Shown: in pieces, positions 36,732 to 49,021 of the stretch
Layout of the letters: every line of letters begins with the position of its first letter
Numbering within the stretch: the stretch's first letter is position 1
Translations under genes and position numbers: made by a program
The notes under the pieces: model-generated
The model's input: only the letters and a program-made list of their open reading frames with translations
Database searches by the model: none
Told to the model about the DNA's origin: nothing
Source: Ixodes scapularis
Lineage: Eukaryota > Arthropoda > Arachnida > Ixodida > Ixodidae
NCBI RefSeq assembly: GCF_016920785.2
Contig: NW_024610472.1
Coordinates: 31,753 to 95,752, forward strand
Direction: 5' to 3'
Length of the DNA stretch: 64,000 nucleotides

Positions 36732-38055
36732 CGATAGCCGAGATCGTGGTCACGGTGAAACAAATAAAACCGCGCCGAACGTCTCTCGTCAGGCCGTGCT
36801 CTCTCCAATAATTCGCTTTCACCGAGGCAATAGCCGAGATCGTGGTCACGGTGAACGAATAAAACCGCGCCAATCGTCTCTCGTCAGGCCGTGCTCTCTC
36901 CAATAATTCGCTTTCACCGAGGCAATAGCCGAGATCGTGGTCACGGTGAACGAATAAAACGGCGCCAAACGTCTCTCGTCAGGCCGTGCTCTCTCCAATA
37001 ATTCGATTTCACCGAGGCAATAGCCGAGATCGTGGTCACGGTGAACGAATAAAACCGCGCCGAACGTCTCTCGTCAGGCCGTGCTCTCTCCAATAATTCG
37101 CTTTCACCGAGGCAATAGCCGAGATCGTGGTCACGGTGAACGAATAAAACCGCGCCGAACGTCTCTCGTCAGGCCGTGCTCTCTCCAATAATTCGCTTTC
37201 ACCGAGGCAATAGCCGAGATCGTGGTCACGGTGAACGAATAAAACCGCGCCGAACGTCTCTCGTCAGGCCGTGCTCTCTCCAATAATTCGCTTTCACCGA
37301 GGCAATAGCCGAGATCGTGGTCACGGTGAACGAATAAAACCGCGGCGAACGTCTCTCGTCAGGCCGTGCTCTCTCCAATAATTCGCTTTCACCGAGGCAA
37401 TGGCCGAGATCGTGGTCACGGTGAACGAATAAAACCGCGCCGAACGTCTCTCGTCAGGCCGTGCTCTCTCCAATAATTCGCTTTCACCGAGGCAATAGCC
37501 GAGATCGTGGTCACGGTGAACGAATAAAACCGCGCCGAACGTCTCTCGTCAGGCCGTGCTCTCTCCAATAATTCGCTTTCACCGAGGCAATAGCCGAGAT
37601 CGTGGTCACGGTGAACGAATAAAACCGCGCCGAACGTCTCTCGTCAGGCCGTGCTCTCTCCAATAATTCGCTTTCACCGAGGCAATAGCCGAGATCGTGG
37701 TCACGGTGAACGAATAAAACGGCGCCAAACGTCTCTCGTCAGGCCTTGCTCTCTCAATAATTCGCTTTCACCGAGGCAATAGCCGAGATCGTGGTCACGG
37801 TGAACGAATAAAACCGCGCCGAACGTCTCTCGTCAGGCCGTGCTCTCTCCAATAATTCGCTTTCACCGAGGCAATAGCCGAGATTGTGGTCACGGTGAAC
37901 GAATAAAACGGCGCCAAACGTCTCTCGTCAGGCCGTGCTCTCTCCAACAATTCGCTTTCACCGAGGCAATAGCCGAGATCGTGGTCACGGTGAACGAATA
38001 AAACGGCGCCAAACGTCTCTCGTCAGGCCGTGCTCTCTCCAATAATTCGCTTTCA
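36732..38055. repeat. Segment shared with block C, right copy
   Basis: Counterpart of 28081-29400. It carries an extra A near 36758 (gaaacaaat where the other copy reads gaacaaat) and a 1-bp loss near 37752 that the left copy lacks. These length differences are private to this copy. Confidence 0.85.
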
Positions 38056-38259
38056 CCGAGGCAATAGCCGAGATCGTGGTCACGGTGAACGAATAAAACG
38101 CGCCGAACGTCCTCTCGTCAGGCCGTGCTCTCTCCAATAATTCGCTTTCACCGAGGCAATAGCCGAGATCGTGGTCACGGTGAACGAATAAAACCGCGCC
38201 GAACGTCTCTCGTCAGGCCGTGCTCTCTCCAATAATTCGCTTTCCACCGAGGCAATAGC

Positions 38260-38770
38260 CGAGATCGTGGTCACGGGGAACGAATAAACCGCGCCGAACG
38301 TCTCTCGTCAGGCCGTGCTCTCTCCAATAATTCGCTTTCACCGAGGCAATAGCCGAGATCGAGGTCACGGTGAACGAATAAAACCGCGCCGAACGTCTCT
38401 CGTCAGGCCGTGCTCTCTCCAATAATTCGCTTTCACCGATTCAATAGCCGAGATCGTGGTCACGGTGAACGAATAAAACCGCGCCGAACGTCTCTCGTCA
38501 GGCCGTGCTCTCTCCAATAATTCGCTTTCATCGAGGCAATAGCCGAGATCGTGGTCACGGGTGAACGAATAAAACCGCGCCGACGTCTCTCGTCAGGCCG
38601 TGCTCTCTCCAATAATTCGCTTTCACCGAGGCTATAGCCGAGATCGTGGTCACGGTGAACGAATAAAAGCGCGCCGAACGTCTCTCGTCAGGCCGTGCTC
38701 TCTCCAATAATTCGCTTTCACCGAGGCAATAGCCGAGATCGTGGTCACGGAGAACGAATAAAACCGCGCC
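38260..38770. repeat. Five-monomer block, right copy, ending at the block E/F junction
   Basis: All seven markers of 35131-35620 recur here in order at an offset of about 3140 bp (33 monomers plus a few indels). It is the last block E material before the 10-bp duplication at 38806, so the right-hand breakpoint of this repeat and the subfamily switch nearly coincide. Confidence 0.83.
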
Positions 38771-38792
38771 CGAACGTCTCTCGTCAGGCCGT

Positions 38793-38824
38793 GCTCTCTC
38801 CAATAATCTCCAATAATTCGCTTT
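38793..38824. other. 10-bp internal duplication at the block E/F boundary
   Basis: A monomer reads ctccaataat twice in direct succession where every other copy has it once. The copy to the left is C59 (block E) and the copy to the right is G59 (block F). This is the largest length change in the window. It looks like a junction between two arrays. A join made during assembly is the main alternative. Confidence 0.85.
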
Positions 38825-39539
38825 CACCGAGGCAATAGGCGAGATCGTGGTCACGGTGAACGAATAAAACCGCGCCAAACGTCTCTCGTCAGGCCGTGAT
38901 CTCTCCAATAATTCGCTTTCACCGAGGCAATAGGCGAGATCGTGGTCACGGTGAACGAATAAAACGGCGCCAAACGTCTCTCGTCAGGCCGTGCTCTCTC
39001 CAATAATTCGCTTTCACCGAGGCAATAGGCGAGATCGTGGTCACGGTGAACGAATAAAACGGCGCCAAACGTCTCTCGTCAGGCCGTGCTCTCTCCAATA
39101 ATTCGCTTTCACCGAGGCAATAGGCGAGATCGTGGTCACGGTGAACGAATAAAACCGCGCCAAACGTCTCTCGTCAGGCCGTGCTCTCTCCAATAATTCG
39201 CTGTCACCGAGGCAATAGGCGAGATCGTGGTCACGGTGAACGAATAAAACGGCGCCAAACGTCTCTCGTCAGGCCGTGCTCTCTCCAATAATTCGCTTTC
39301 ACCGAGGCAATAGGCGAGATCGTGGTCACGGTGAACGAATAAAACCGCGCCAAACGTCTCTCGTCAGGCCGTGCTCTCTCCAATAATTCGCTTTCACCGA
39401 GGCAATAGGCGAGATCGTGGTCACGGTGAACGAATAAAACCGCGCCAAACGTCTCTCGTCAGGCCGTGCTCTCTCCAATAATTCGCTTTCACCGAGGCAA
39501 TAGGCGAGATCGTGGTCACGGTGAACGAATAAAACCGCG

Positions 39540-41820
39540 CCAAACGTCTCTCGTCAGGCCGTGCTCTCTCCAATAATTCGCTTTCACCAAGGCAATAGGC
39601 GAGATCGTGGTCACGGTGAACGAATAAAACGGCGCCAAACGTCTCTCGTCAGGGCCGTGCTCTCTCCAATAATTCGCTTTCACCGAGGCAATAGGCGAGA
39701 TTGTGGTCACGGTGAACGAATAAAACCGCGCCGAACGTCTCTCGTCAGGCCGTGCTTACTCCAATAATTCGCTTTCACCGAGGCAATAGGCGAGATCGTG
39801 GTCACGGTGAACGAATAAAACAGCGCCAAACGTCTCTCGTCAGGCTGTGCTCTCTCCAATAATTCGCTGTCACCGAGGCAATAGGCGAGATCGTGGTCAC
39901 GGTGAACGAATAAAACCGCGCCGAACGTCTCTCGTCAGGCCGTGCTCTCTCCAATAATTCGCTTTCACCGAGGCAATAGGCGAGATCGTGGTCACGGTGA
40001 GCGAATAAAACGGCGCCAAACGTCTCTCGTCAGGCCGTGCTCTCTCCAATAATTCGCTTTCACCGAGGCAATAGGCGAGATCGTGGTCACGGTGAACGAA
40101 TAAAACCGCGCCGAACGTCTCTCGTCAGGCCGTGCTCTCTCCAATAATTCGCTTTCACCGAGGCAATAGGCGAGATCGTGGTCTCGGTGAACGAATAAAA
40201 CCGCGCCAAACGTCTCTCGTCAGGCCGTGCTCTCTCCAATAATTCGCTTTCACCGAGGCAATAGGCGAGATCGTGGTCTCGGTGAACGAATAAAACCGCG
40301 CCAAACGTCTCTCGTCAGGCCGTGCTCTCTCCAATAATTCGCTTTCACCGAGGCAATAGGCGAGATCGTGGTCACGGTGAACGAATAAAACCGCGCCGAA
40401 CGTGTCTCGTCAGGCCGTGCTCTCTCCAATAATTCGCTTTCACCGAGGCAATAGGCGAGATCGTGGTCACGGTGAACGAATAAAACCGCGCCGAACGTCT
40501 CTCATCAGGCCGTGCTCTCTCCAATAATTCGCTTTCACCGAGGCAATAGGCGAGATCGTGGTCACGGTGAACGAATAAAACCGCGCCGAACGTCTCTCGT
40601 CAGGCCGTGCTCTCTCCAATAATTCGCTTTCACCGAGGCAATAGGCGAGATCGTGGACACGGTGAACGAATAAAACCGCGCCAAACGTCTCTCGTCAGGC
40701 CGTGCTCTCTCCAATAATTCGCTTTCACCAAGGCAATAGGCGAGATCGTGGTCACGGTGAACGAATAAAACGGCGCCAAACGTCTCTCATCAGGCCGTGC
40801 TCTCTCCAATAATTGGCTTTCACCGAGGCAATAGGCGAGATCGTGGTCACGGTGAACGAATAAAACCGCGCCGAACGTCTCTCGTCAGGCCGTGCTTACT
40901 CCAATAATTCGCTTTCACCGAGGCAATAGGCGAGATCGTGGTCACGGTGAACGAATAAAACGGCGCCAAACGTCTCTCGTCAGGCCGTGCTCTCTCCAAT
41001 AATTCGCTTTCACCGAGGCAATAGGCGAGATCGTGGTCACGGTGAACGAATAAAACCGCGCCGAACGTCTCTCGTCAGGCCGTGCTCTCTCCAATAATTC
41101 GCTTTCACCGAGGCAATAGGCGAGATCGTGGTCACGGTGAACGAATAAAACGGCGCCAAACGTCTCTCGTCAGGCCGTGCTCTCTCCAATAATTCGCTTT
41201 CACCGAGGCAATAGGCGAGATCGTGGTCACGGTGAACGAATAAAACCGCGCCGAACATCTCTCGTCAGGCCGTGCTCTCTCCAATAATTCGCTTTCACCG
41301 AGGCAATAGGCGAGATCGTGGTCACGGTGAACGAATAAAACCGCGCCAAACGTCTCTCGTCAGGCCGTGCTCTCTCCAATAATTCGCTTTCACCGAGGAA
41401 ATAGGCGAGATCGTGGTCACGGTGAACGAATAAAACCGCGCCAAACGTCTCTCGTCAGGCCGTGCTCTCTCCAATAATTCGCTTTCACCGAGGCAATAGG
41501 CGAGATCGTGGTCACGGTGAACGAATAAAACCGCGCCGAACGTGTCTCGTCAGGCCGTGCTCTCTCCAATAATTCGCTTTCACCGAGGCAATAGGCGAGA
41601 TCGTGGTCACGGTGAACGAATAAAACCGCGCCGAACGTCTCTCGTCAGGCCGTGCTCTCTCCAATAATTCGCTTTCACCGAGGCAATAGGCGAGATCATG
41701 GTCACGGTGAACGAATAAAACCGCGCCGAACGTCTCTCGTCAGGCCGTGCTCTCTCCAATAATTCGCTTTCACCGAGGCAATAGGCGAGATCGTGGACAC
41801 GGTGAACGAATAAAACCGCG
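39540..41820. repeat. 12-monomer (1140 bp) tandem higher-order repeat in block F
   Basis: Markers recur 1140 bp apart: caccaagg (39587 and 40728, 1141 because of a 1-bp gain near 39652), gtgcttactcc (39753 and 40893), gtgtctcgtc (40403 and 41543) and gtggacacgg (40653 and 41793). The two copies differ at several places, for example gtctcggtg near 40183 and 40277 without a twin, so this repeat is older or less homogenised than the 2660-bp one. Confidence 0.8.
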
Positions 41821-42404
41821 CCAAACGTCTCTCGTCAGGCCGTGCTCTCTCCAATAATTCGCTTTCACCGAGGCAATAGGCGAGATCGTGGTCACGGTGA
41901 ACGAATAAAACGGCGCCAAACGTCTCTCGTCAGGCCGTGCTCTCTCCAATAATTCGCTTTCACCGAGGCAATAGGAGAGATCGTGGTCACGGTGAACGAA
42001 TAAAACCGCGCCGAACGTCTCTCGTCAGGCCGTGCTCTCTCCAATAATTCGCTTTCACCGAGGCAATAGGCGAGATCGTGGTCATGGTGAACGAATAAAA
42101 CGGCGCCGAACGTCTCTCGTCAGGCCGTGCTCTCTCCAATAATTCGCTTTCACCGAGGCAATAGGCGAGATCGTGGTCACGGTGAACGAATAAAACGGCG
42201 CCAAACGTCTCTCGTCAGGCCGTGCTCTCTCCAATAATTCGCTTTCACCGAGGCAATAGGCGAGATCGTGGTCACGGTGAACGAATAAAACGGCGCCAAA
42301 CGTCTCTCGTCAGGCCGTGCTCTCTCCAATAATTCGCTTTCACCGAGGCAATAGGCGAGATCGTGGTCACGGTGAACGAATAAAACCGCGCCGAACGTCT
42401 CTCG

Positions 42405-44475
42405 TCAGGCCGTGCTTTCTCCAATAATTCGCTTTCACCGAGGCAATAGCCGAGATCGTGGTCACGGTGAACGAATAAAACGGCGCCAAACGTCTCTCGT
42501 CAGGCCGTGCTCTCTCCAATAATTCGCTTTCACCGAGGCAATAGGCGAGATCGTGGTCACGGTGAACGATTAAAACCGCGCCAAACGTCTCTCGTCAGGC
42601 CGTGCTCTCTCCAATAATTCGCTTTCGCCGAGGCAATAGGCGAGATCGTGGTCACGGTGAACGAATAAAACGGCGCCAAACGTCTCTCGTCAGGCCGTGC
42701 TCTCTCCAATAATTCGCTTTCACCGAGGCAATAGGCGAGATCGTGGTCACGGTGAACGAATAAAACGGCGCCAAACGTCTCTCGTCAGGCCGTGCTCTCT
42801 CCAATAATTCGCTTTCACCGAGGCAATAGGCGAGATCGTGGTCACGGTGAACGAATAAAACCGCGCCAAACGTCTCTCGTCAGGCCGTGCTCTCTCCAAT
42901 AATTCGCTTTCACCGAGGCAATAGGCGAGATCGTGGTCACGGTGAACGAATAAAACGGCGCCAAACGTCTCTCGTCAGGCCGTGCTCTCTCCAATAATTC
43001 GCTTTCACCGAGGCAATAGGCGAGATCGTGGTCACGGTGAACGATTAAAACCGCGCCAAACGTCTCTCGTCAGGCCGTGCTCTCTCCAATAATTCGCTTT
43101 CACCGAGGCAATAGGCGAGATCGTGGTCACGGTGAACGAATAAAACGGCGCCAAACGTCTCTCGTCAGGCCGTGCTCTCTCCAATAATTCGCTTTCACCG
43201 AGGCAATAGGCGAGATCGTGGTCACGGTGAACGAGTAAAACGGCGCCAAACGTCTCTCGTCAGGCCGTGCTCTCTCCAATAATTCGCTTTCACCGAGGCA
43301 ATAGGCGAGATCGTGGTCACGGTGAACGAATAAAACGGCGCCAAACGTCTCTCGTCAGGCCGTGCTCTCTCCAATAATTCGCTTTCACCGAGGCAATAGG
43401 CGAGATCGTGGTCACGGTGAACGAATAAAACGGCGCCGAACGTCTCTCGTCAGGCCGTGCTCTCTCCAATAATTCGCTTTCACCGAGGCAATAGGCGAGA
43501 TCGTGGTCACGGTGAACGAATAAAACGGCGCCAAACGTCTCTCGTCAGGCCGTGCTCTCTCCAATAATTCGCTTTCACCGAGGCAATAGGCGAGATCGTG
43601 GTCACGGTGAACGAATAAAACCGCGCCAAACGTCTCTCGTCAGGCCGTGCTCTCTCCAATAATTCGCTTTCACCGAGGCAATAGGCGAGATCGTGGTCAC
43701 GGTGAACGAATAAAACGCCGCCAAACGTCTCTCGTCAGGCCGTGCTCTCTCCAATAATTCGCTTTCACCGAGGCAATAGGCGAGATCGTGGTCACGGTGA
43801 ACGAATAAAACGGCGCCAAACGTCTCTCGTCAGGCCGTGCTCTCTCCAATAATTCGCTTTCACCGAGGCAATGGGCGAGATCGTGGTCACGGTGAACGAA
43901 TAAAACGGCGCCAAACGTCTCTCGTCAGGCCGTGCTCTCTCCAATAATTCGCTTTCACCGAGGCAATAGGCGAGATCGTGGTCACGGTGAACGAATAAAA
44001 CCGCGCCGAACGTCTCTCGTCAGGCCGTGCTTACTCCAATAATTCGCTTTCACCGAGGCAATAGGCGAGATCGTGGTCACGGTGAACGAATAAAACCGCG
44101 CCAAACGTCTCTCGTCAGGCCGTGCTCTCTCCAATAATTCGCTTTCACCGAGGCAATAGCCGAGATCGTGGTCACGGTGAACGAATAAAACGGCGCCGAA
44201 CGTCTCTCGTCAGGCCGTGCTCTCTCCAATAATTCGCTTTCACCGAGGCAATAGCCGAGATCGTGGTCACGGTGAACGAATAAAACGGCGCCAAACGTCT
44301 CTCGTCAGGCCGTGCTTTCTCCAATAATTCGCTTTCACCGAGGCAAATGCCGAGATCGTGGTCACGGTGAACGAATAAAACGGCGCCAAACGTCTCTCGT
44401 CAGGCCGTGCTCTCTCCAATAATTCGCTTTCACCGAGGCAATAGGCGAGATCGTGGTCACGGTGAACGATTAAAA
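42405..44475. repeat. Short segment repeated 20 monomers apart in block F
   Basis: gtgctttctcc, then a C59 copy, then a G59 copy ending gaacgattaaaacc, occurs at about 42412-42575 and again 1900 bp later at about 44312-44475. A third gaacgattaaaacc near 43041 lies 475 bp (five monomers) after the first. Confidence 0.75.
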
Positions 44476-44702
44476 CCGCGCCAAACGTCTCTCGTCAGGC
44501 CGTGCTCTCTCCAATAATTCGCTTTCACCGAGGCAATAGGCGAGATCGTGGTCACGGTGAACGAATAAAACGGCGCCAAACGTCTCTCGTTAGGCCGTGC
44601 TCTCTCCAATAATTCGCTTTCACCGAGGCAATAGGCGAGATCGTGGTCACGGTGAACAAATAAAACGGCGCCAAACGTCTCTCGTCAGGCCGTGCTCTCT
44701 CC

Positions 44703-47700
44703 AATTTCGCTTTCACCGAGGCAATAGCCGAGATCGTGGTCACGGTGAACGAATAAAACGGCGCCAAACGTCTCTCGTCAGGCCGTGCTCTCTCCTATAA
44801 TTCGCTTTCACCGAGGCAATAGCCGCCGATCGTGGTCACGGTGAACGAATAAAACCGCGCCGAAACGTCTCTCGTCAGGCCGTGCTCTCTCCAATAATTC
44901 GCTTTCACCGAGGCAATAGCCGAGATCGTGGTCACGGTGAACGAATAAAACGGCGCCACACGTCTCTCGTCAGGCCGTGCTCTCTCCAAGTAATTCGCTT
45001 TCACCGAGGCAATAGCCGAGATCGTGGTCACGGTGAACGAATAAAACGGCGCCAAACGTCTCTCGTCAGGCCGTGCTCTCTCCAATAATTCGCTTTCACC
45101 GAGGCAATAGCCGAGATCGTGTTCACGGTGAACGAATAAAGCGGCGCCAAACGTCTCTCGTCAGGCCGTGCTCTCTCCAATAATTCGCTTTCACCGAGGC
45201 AATAGCCGAGATCGTGGTCACGGTGAACGAATAAAACGGCGCCAAACGTCTCTCGTCAGCCGTGCTCTCTCCAATAATTCGCTTTCACCGAGGCAATAGC
45301 CGAGATCGTGGTCACGGTGAACGAATAAAACCGCGCCGAACGTCTCTCGTCAGGCCGTGCTCTCTCCAATAATTCGCTTTCACCGAGGCAATAGCCGAGA
45401 TCGTGGTCACGGTGAACGAATAAAACGGCGCCAAACGTCTCTCGTCAGGCCGTGCTCTCTCCAATATTTCGCTTTCACCAAGGCAATAGCCGAGATCGTG
45501 GTCACGGTGAACGAATAAAACGGCGCCAAACGTCTCTCGTCAGGCCGTGCTCTCTCCAATAATTCGCTTTCACCGAGGCAATAGCCGAGATCGTGGTCAC
45601 GGTGAACGAATAAAACCGCGCCGAACGTCTCTCGTCAGGCCGTGCTCTCTCCAATAATTCGCTTTCACCGAGGCAATAGCCGAGATCGTGGTCACGGTGA
45701 ACGAATAAAACGGCGCCAAACGTCTCTCGTCAGGCCGTGCTCTCTCCAATAATTCGCTTTCACCGAGGCAATAGCCGAGATCGTGGTCACGGTGAACGAA
45801 TAAAACCGCGCCGAACGTCTCTCGTCAGGCCGTGCTCTCTCCAATAATTCGCTTTCACCGAGGCAATAGCCGAGATCGTGGTCACGGTGAACGAATAAAA
45901 CGGCGCCAAACGTCTCTCGTCAGGCCGTGCTCTCTCCAATAATTCGCTTTCACCGAGGCAATAGCCGAGATCGTGGTCACGGTGAACGAATAAAACGGCG
46001 CCAAACGTCTCTCGTCAGGCCGTGCTCTCTCCAATAATTCGCTTTCACTGAGGCAATAGCCGAGATCGTGGTCACGGTGAACGAATAAAACCGCGCCAAA
46101 CGTCTCTCGTCAGGCCGTGCTCTCTCCTATAATTCGCTTTCACCGAGGCAATAGCCGAGATCGTGGTCACGGTGAACGAAAAAAACGGCGCCAAACGTCT
46201 CTCGTCAGGCCGTCCTCTCTCCAATAATTCGCTTTCACCGAGGCAATAGCCGAGATCGTGGTCACGGTGAACGAATTAAAACGCCGCCAAACGTCTCTCG
46301 TCAGGCCGTGCTCTCTCCAATAATTCGCTTTCACCGAGGCAATAGCCGAGATCGTGGTCACGGTGAACGAATAAAACGGCGCCAAACGTCTCTCGTCAGG
46401 CCGTGCTCTCTCCAATATTTCGCTTTCACCGAGGCAATAGCCGAGATCGTGGTCACGGTGAACGAATAAAACGGCGCCAAACGTCTCTCGTCAGGCCGTG
46501 CTCTCTCCAATAATTCGCTTTCACCGAGGCAATAGCCGAGATCGTGGTCTCGGTGAACGAATAAAACGGCGCCAAACGTCTCTCGTCAGGCCGTGCTCTC
46601 TCCAATAATTCGCTTTCACCGAGGCAATAGCCGAGATCGTGGTCACAGTGAACGAATAAAACGGCGCCAAACGTCTCTCGTCAGGCCGTGCTCTCTCCAA
46701 TTATTCGCTTTCACCGAGGCAATAGCCGAGATCGTGGTCACGGGTGAACGAATAAAACCGCGCCGAACGTCTCTCGTCAGGCCGTGCTCTCTCCAATAAT
46801 TCGCTTTCACCGAGGCAATAGCCGAGATCGTGGTCACGGTGAACGAATAAAACGGCGCCAAACGTCTCTCGTCAGGCCGTGCTCTCTCCAATAATTCGCT
46901 TTCACCGAGGCAATAGCCGAGATCGTGGTCACGGTGAACGAATAAAACGGCGCCAAACGTCTCTCGTCAGGCCGTGCTCTCTCCAATAATTCGCTTTCAC
47001 CGAGGCAATAGCCGAGATCGTGGTCACGGTGAACGAATAAAACGGCGCCAAACGTCTCTCGTCAGGCCGTGCTCTCTCCAATAATTCGCTTTCACCGAGG
47101 CCATAGCCGAGATCGTGGTCACGGTGAACGAATAAAACGGCGCCAAACGTCTCTCGTCAGGCCGTGCTCTCTCCAATAATTCGCTTTCACCGAGGCAATA
47201 GCCGAGATCGTGGTCATTGTGAACGAATAAAACGGCGCCAAACGTCTCTCGTCAGGCCGTGCTCTCTCCAATAATTCGCTTTCACCGAGGCAAAAGCCGA
47301 GATCGTGGTCACGGTGAACGAATAAAACGGCGCCAAACGTCTCTCGTCAGGCCGTGCTCTCTCCAATAATTCGCTTTCACCAAGGCAATAGCCGGGATCG
47401 TGGTCACGGTGAACGAATAAAACCGCGCCGAACGTCTCTCGTCAGGCCGTGCTCTCTCCAATAATTCGCTTTCACCGAGGCAATAGCCGAGATCGTGGTC
47501 ACGGTGAACGAATAAAACGGCGATAAACGTCTCTCGTCAGGCCGTGCTCTCTCCAATAATTCGCTTTCACCGAGGCAATAGCCGAGATCGTGGTCACGGT
47601 GAACGAATAAAACGGCGCCAAACGTCCTCTCGTCAGGCCGTGCTCTCTCCAATAATTCGCTTTCACCGAGGCAATAGCCGAGATCGTGGTCACGGTGAAC

Positions 47701-48640
47701 GAATAAAACGGCGCCAAACGTCTCTCGTCAGGCCGTGCTCTCTCCAATAATTCGCTTTCACCGAGGCAATAGCCGAGATCGTGTCACGGTGAACGAATAA
47801 AACGGCGCCAAACGTCTCTCGTCAGGCCGTGCTCTCTCCAATAATTCGCTTTCACCGAGGCAATAGCCGAGATCGTGGTCACGGTGAACGAATAAAACCG
47901 CGCCGAACGTCTCTCGTCAGGCCGTGCTCTCTCCAATAATTCGCTTTCACCGAGGGGCAATAGCCGAGATCGTGGTCACGGTGAACGAATAAAACGGCGC
48001 CAAACGTCTCTCGTCAGGCCGTGCTCTCTCCAATAATTCGCTTTCACCGAGGCAATAGCCGAGATCGTGGTCACGGTGAACGAATAAAACCGCGCCGAAC
48101 GTCTCTCGTCAGGCCGTGCTCTCTCCAATAATTCGCTTTCACCGAGGCAATAGCCGAGATCGTGGTCACGGTGAACGAATAAAACGGCGCCAAACGTCTC
48201 TCGTCAGGCCGTGCTCTCTCCAATAATTCGCTTTCACCGAGGCAATAGCCGAGATCGTGGTCACGGTGAACGAATAAAACGGCGCCAAACGTCTCTCGTC
48301 AGGCCGTGCTCTCTCCAATAATTCGCTTTCACCGAGGCAATAGCCGAGATCGTGGTCACGGTGAACGAATAAAACGGCGCCAAACGTCTCTCGTCAGGCC
48401 GTGCTCTCTCCAATAATTCGCTTTCACCGAGGCAATAGCCGAGATCGTGGTCACGGTGAACGAAAAAAACGGCGCCAAACGTCTCTCGTCAGGCCGTCCT
48501 CTCTCCAATAATTCGCTTTCACCGAGGCAATAGCCGAGATCGTGGTCACGGTGAACGAATAAAACGCCGCCAAACGTCTCTCGTCAGGCCGTGCTCTCTC
48601 CAATAATTCGCTTTCACCGAGGCAATAGCCGAGATCGTGT
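44703..48640. other. Indel island 3
   Basis: About 11 length changes occur in 4 kb, beginning exactly at the block F/G boundary: a 2-bp loss at 44703, gccgccgatcg near 44822, gccgaaacg near 44860, ccaagtaattcg near 44987, a loss near 45258, and gains near 46276, 46743, 47626 and 47955. The 1-bp deletions near 47783 and 48640 are shared with 50730, so those are inherited. Confidence 0.75.
46160..47800. repeat. Block G cassette, copy 1
   Basis: Ordered markers are gaaaaaaacgg (46179), ggccgtcctc (46210), aacgccgcc (46280), aatatttcg (46416), gtctcggtg (46547), cacagtg (46644), ccaattattcg (46697), ggccatag (47098), gcaaaagcc (47290), caccaagg (47379), gcgataaacg (47520) and a 1-bp deletion giving cgtgtcacgg (47781). 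Confidence 0.85.
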
Positions 48641-49020
48641 CACGGTGAACGAATAAAACGGCGCCAAACGTCTCTCGTCAGGCCGTGCTCTCTCCAATAA
48701 TTCGCTTTCACCGAGGCAATAGCCGAGATCGTGGTCACGGTGAACGAATAAAACGGCGCCAAACGTCTCTCGTCAGGCCGTGCTCTCTCCAATAATTCGC
48801 TTTCACCGAGGCAATAGCCGAGATCGTGGTCACGGTGAACGAATAAAACGGCGCCAAACGTCTCTCGTCAGGCCGTGCTCTCTCCAATAATTCGCTTTCA
48901 CCGAGGCAATAGCCGAGATCGTGGTCACGGTGAACGAATAAAACGGCGCCAAACGTCTCTCGTCAGGCCGTGCTCTCTCCAATAATTCGCTTTCACCGAG
49001 GCAATAGCCGAGATCGTGGT
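48440..49020. repeat. Truncated block G cassette head
   Basis: The triplet of changes gaaaaaaacgg (48462), ggccgtcctc (48492) and aacgccgcc (48564) appears, followed directly by a monomer with the cgtgtcacgg deletion. Within six monomers a full cassette starts again at 49031. The cgtgtcacgg deletion lies much later in the other cassettes, so the middle is missing here. Confidence 0.75.
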
Positions 49021-49021
49021 C

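Larger units (their letters stand above)
34051..38806. repeat. Array block E: C59 monomers, rearranged relative of block C
   Basis: Copies are C59 with mostly C91/G2 junctions (ccgcgccgaacg). Private variants match block C in the same order: gtgttctcc near 34223, ggctatag near 34824, cggggaacg near 35131, gatcgaggtc near 35219, ggcggtgct near 36510 and gcgatag near 36732. About eight monomers are inserted between the gggg and ggcggt markers relative to block C, and one is missing earlier. It is the most indel-rich stretch in the window, about 19 small length changes in 4.5 kb. It ends at a 10-bp duplication. No gene is present. Confidence 0.78.
34345..38806. other. Indel island 2
   Basis: About 19 length changes lie in 4.5 kb, for example extra C (35147, 35257, 36483, 38111, 38770), extra A (35335, 35520, 35900, 36758) and extra G (35318, 38560), with losses near 34345, 37752, 38097, 38286 and 38581. 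The homologous stretch 22870-29400 has essentially none. Confidence 0.8.
38807..44702. repeat. Array block F: G59 monomers resembling block A
   Basis: Copies return to G59. The rare gtgcttactcc form seen in block A recurs near 39754, 40894 and 44032, again next to C91/G2 junctions, so F and A look like one subfamily separated by about 32 kb. Exceptions with C59 are a single copy near 42445 and a few near 44155-44345. Only one indel (1-bp gain near 39652) breaks phase before the right-hand boundary. No gene is present. Confidence 0.82.
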
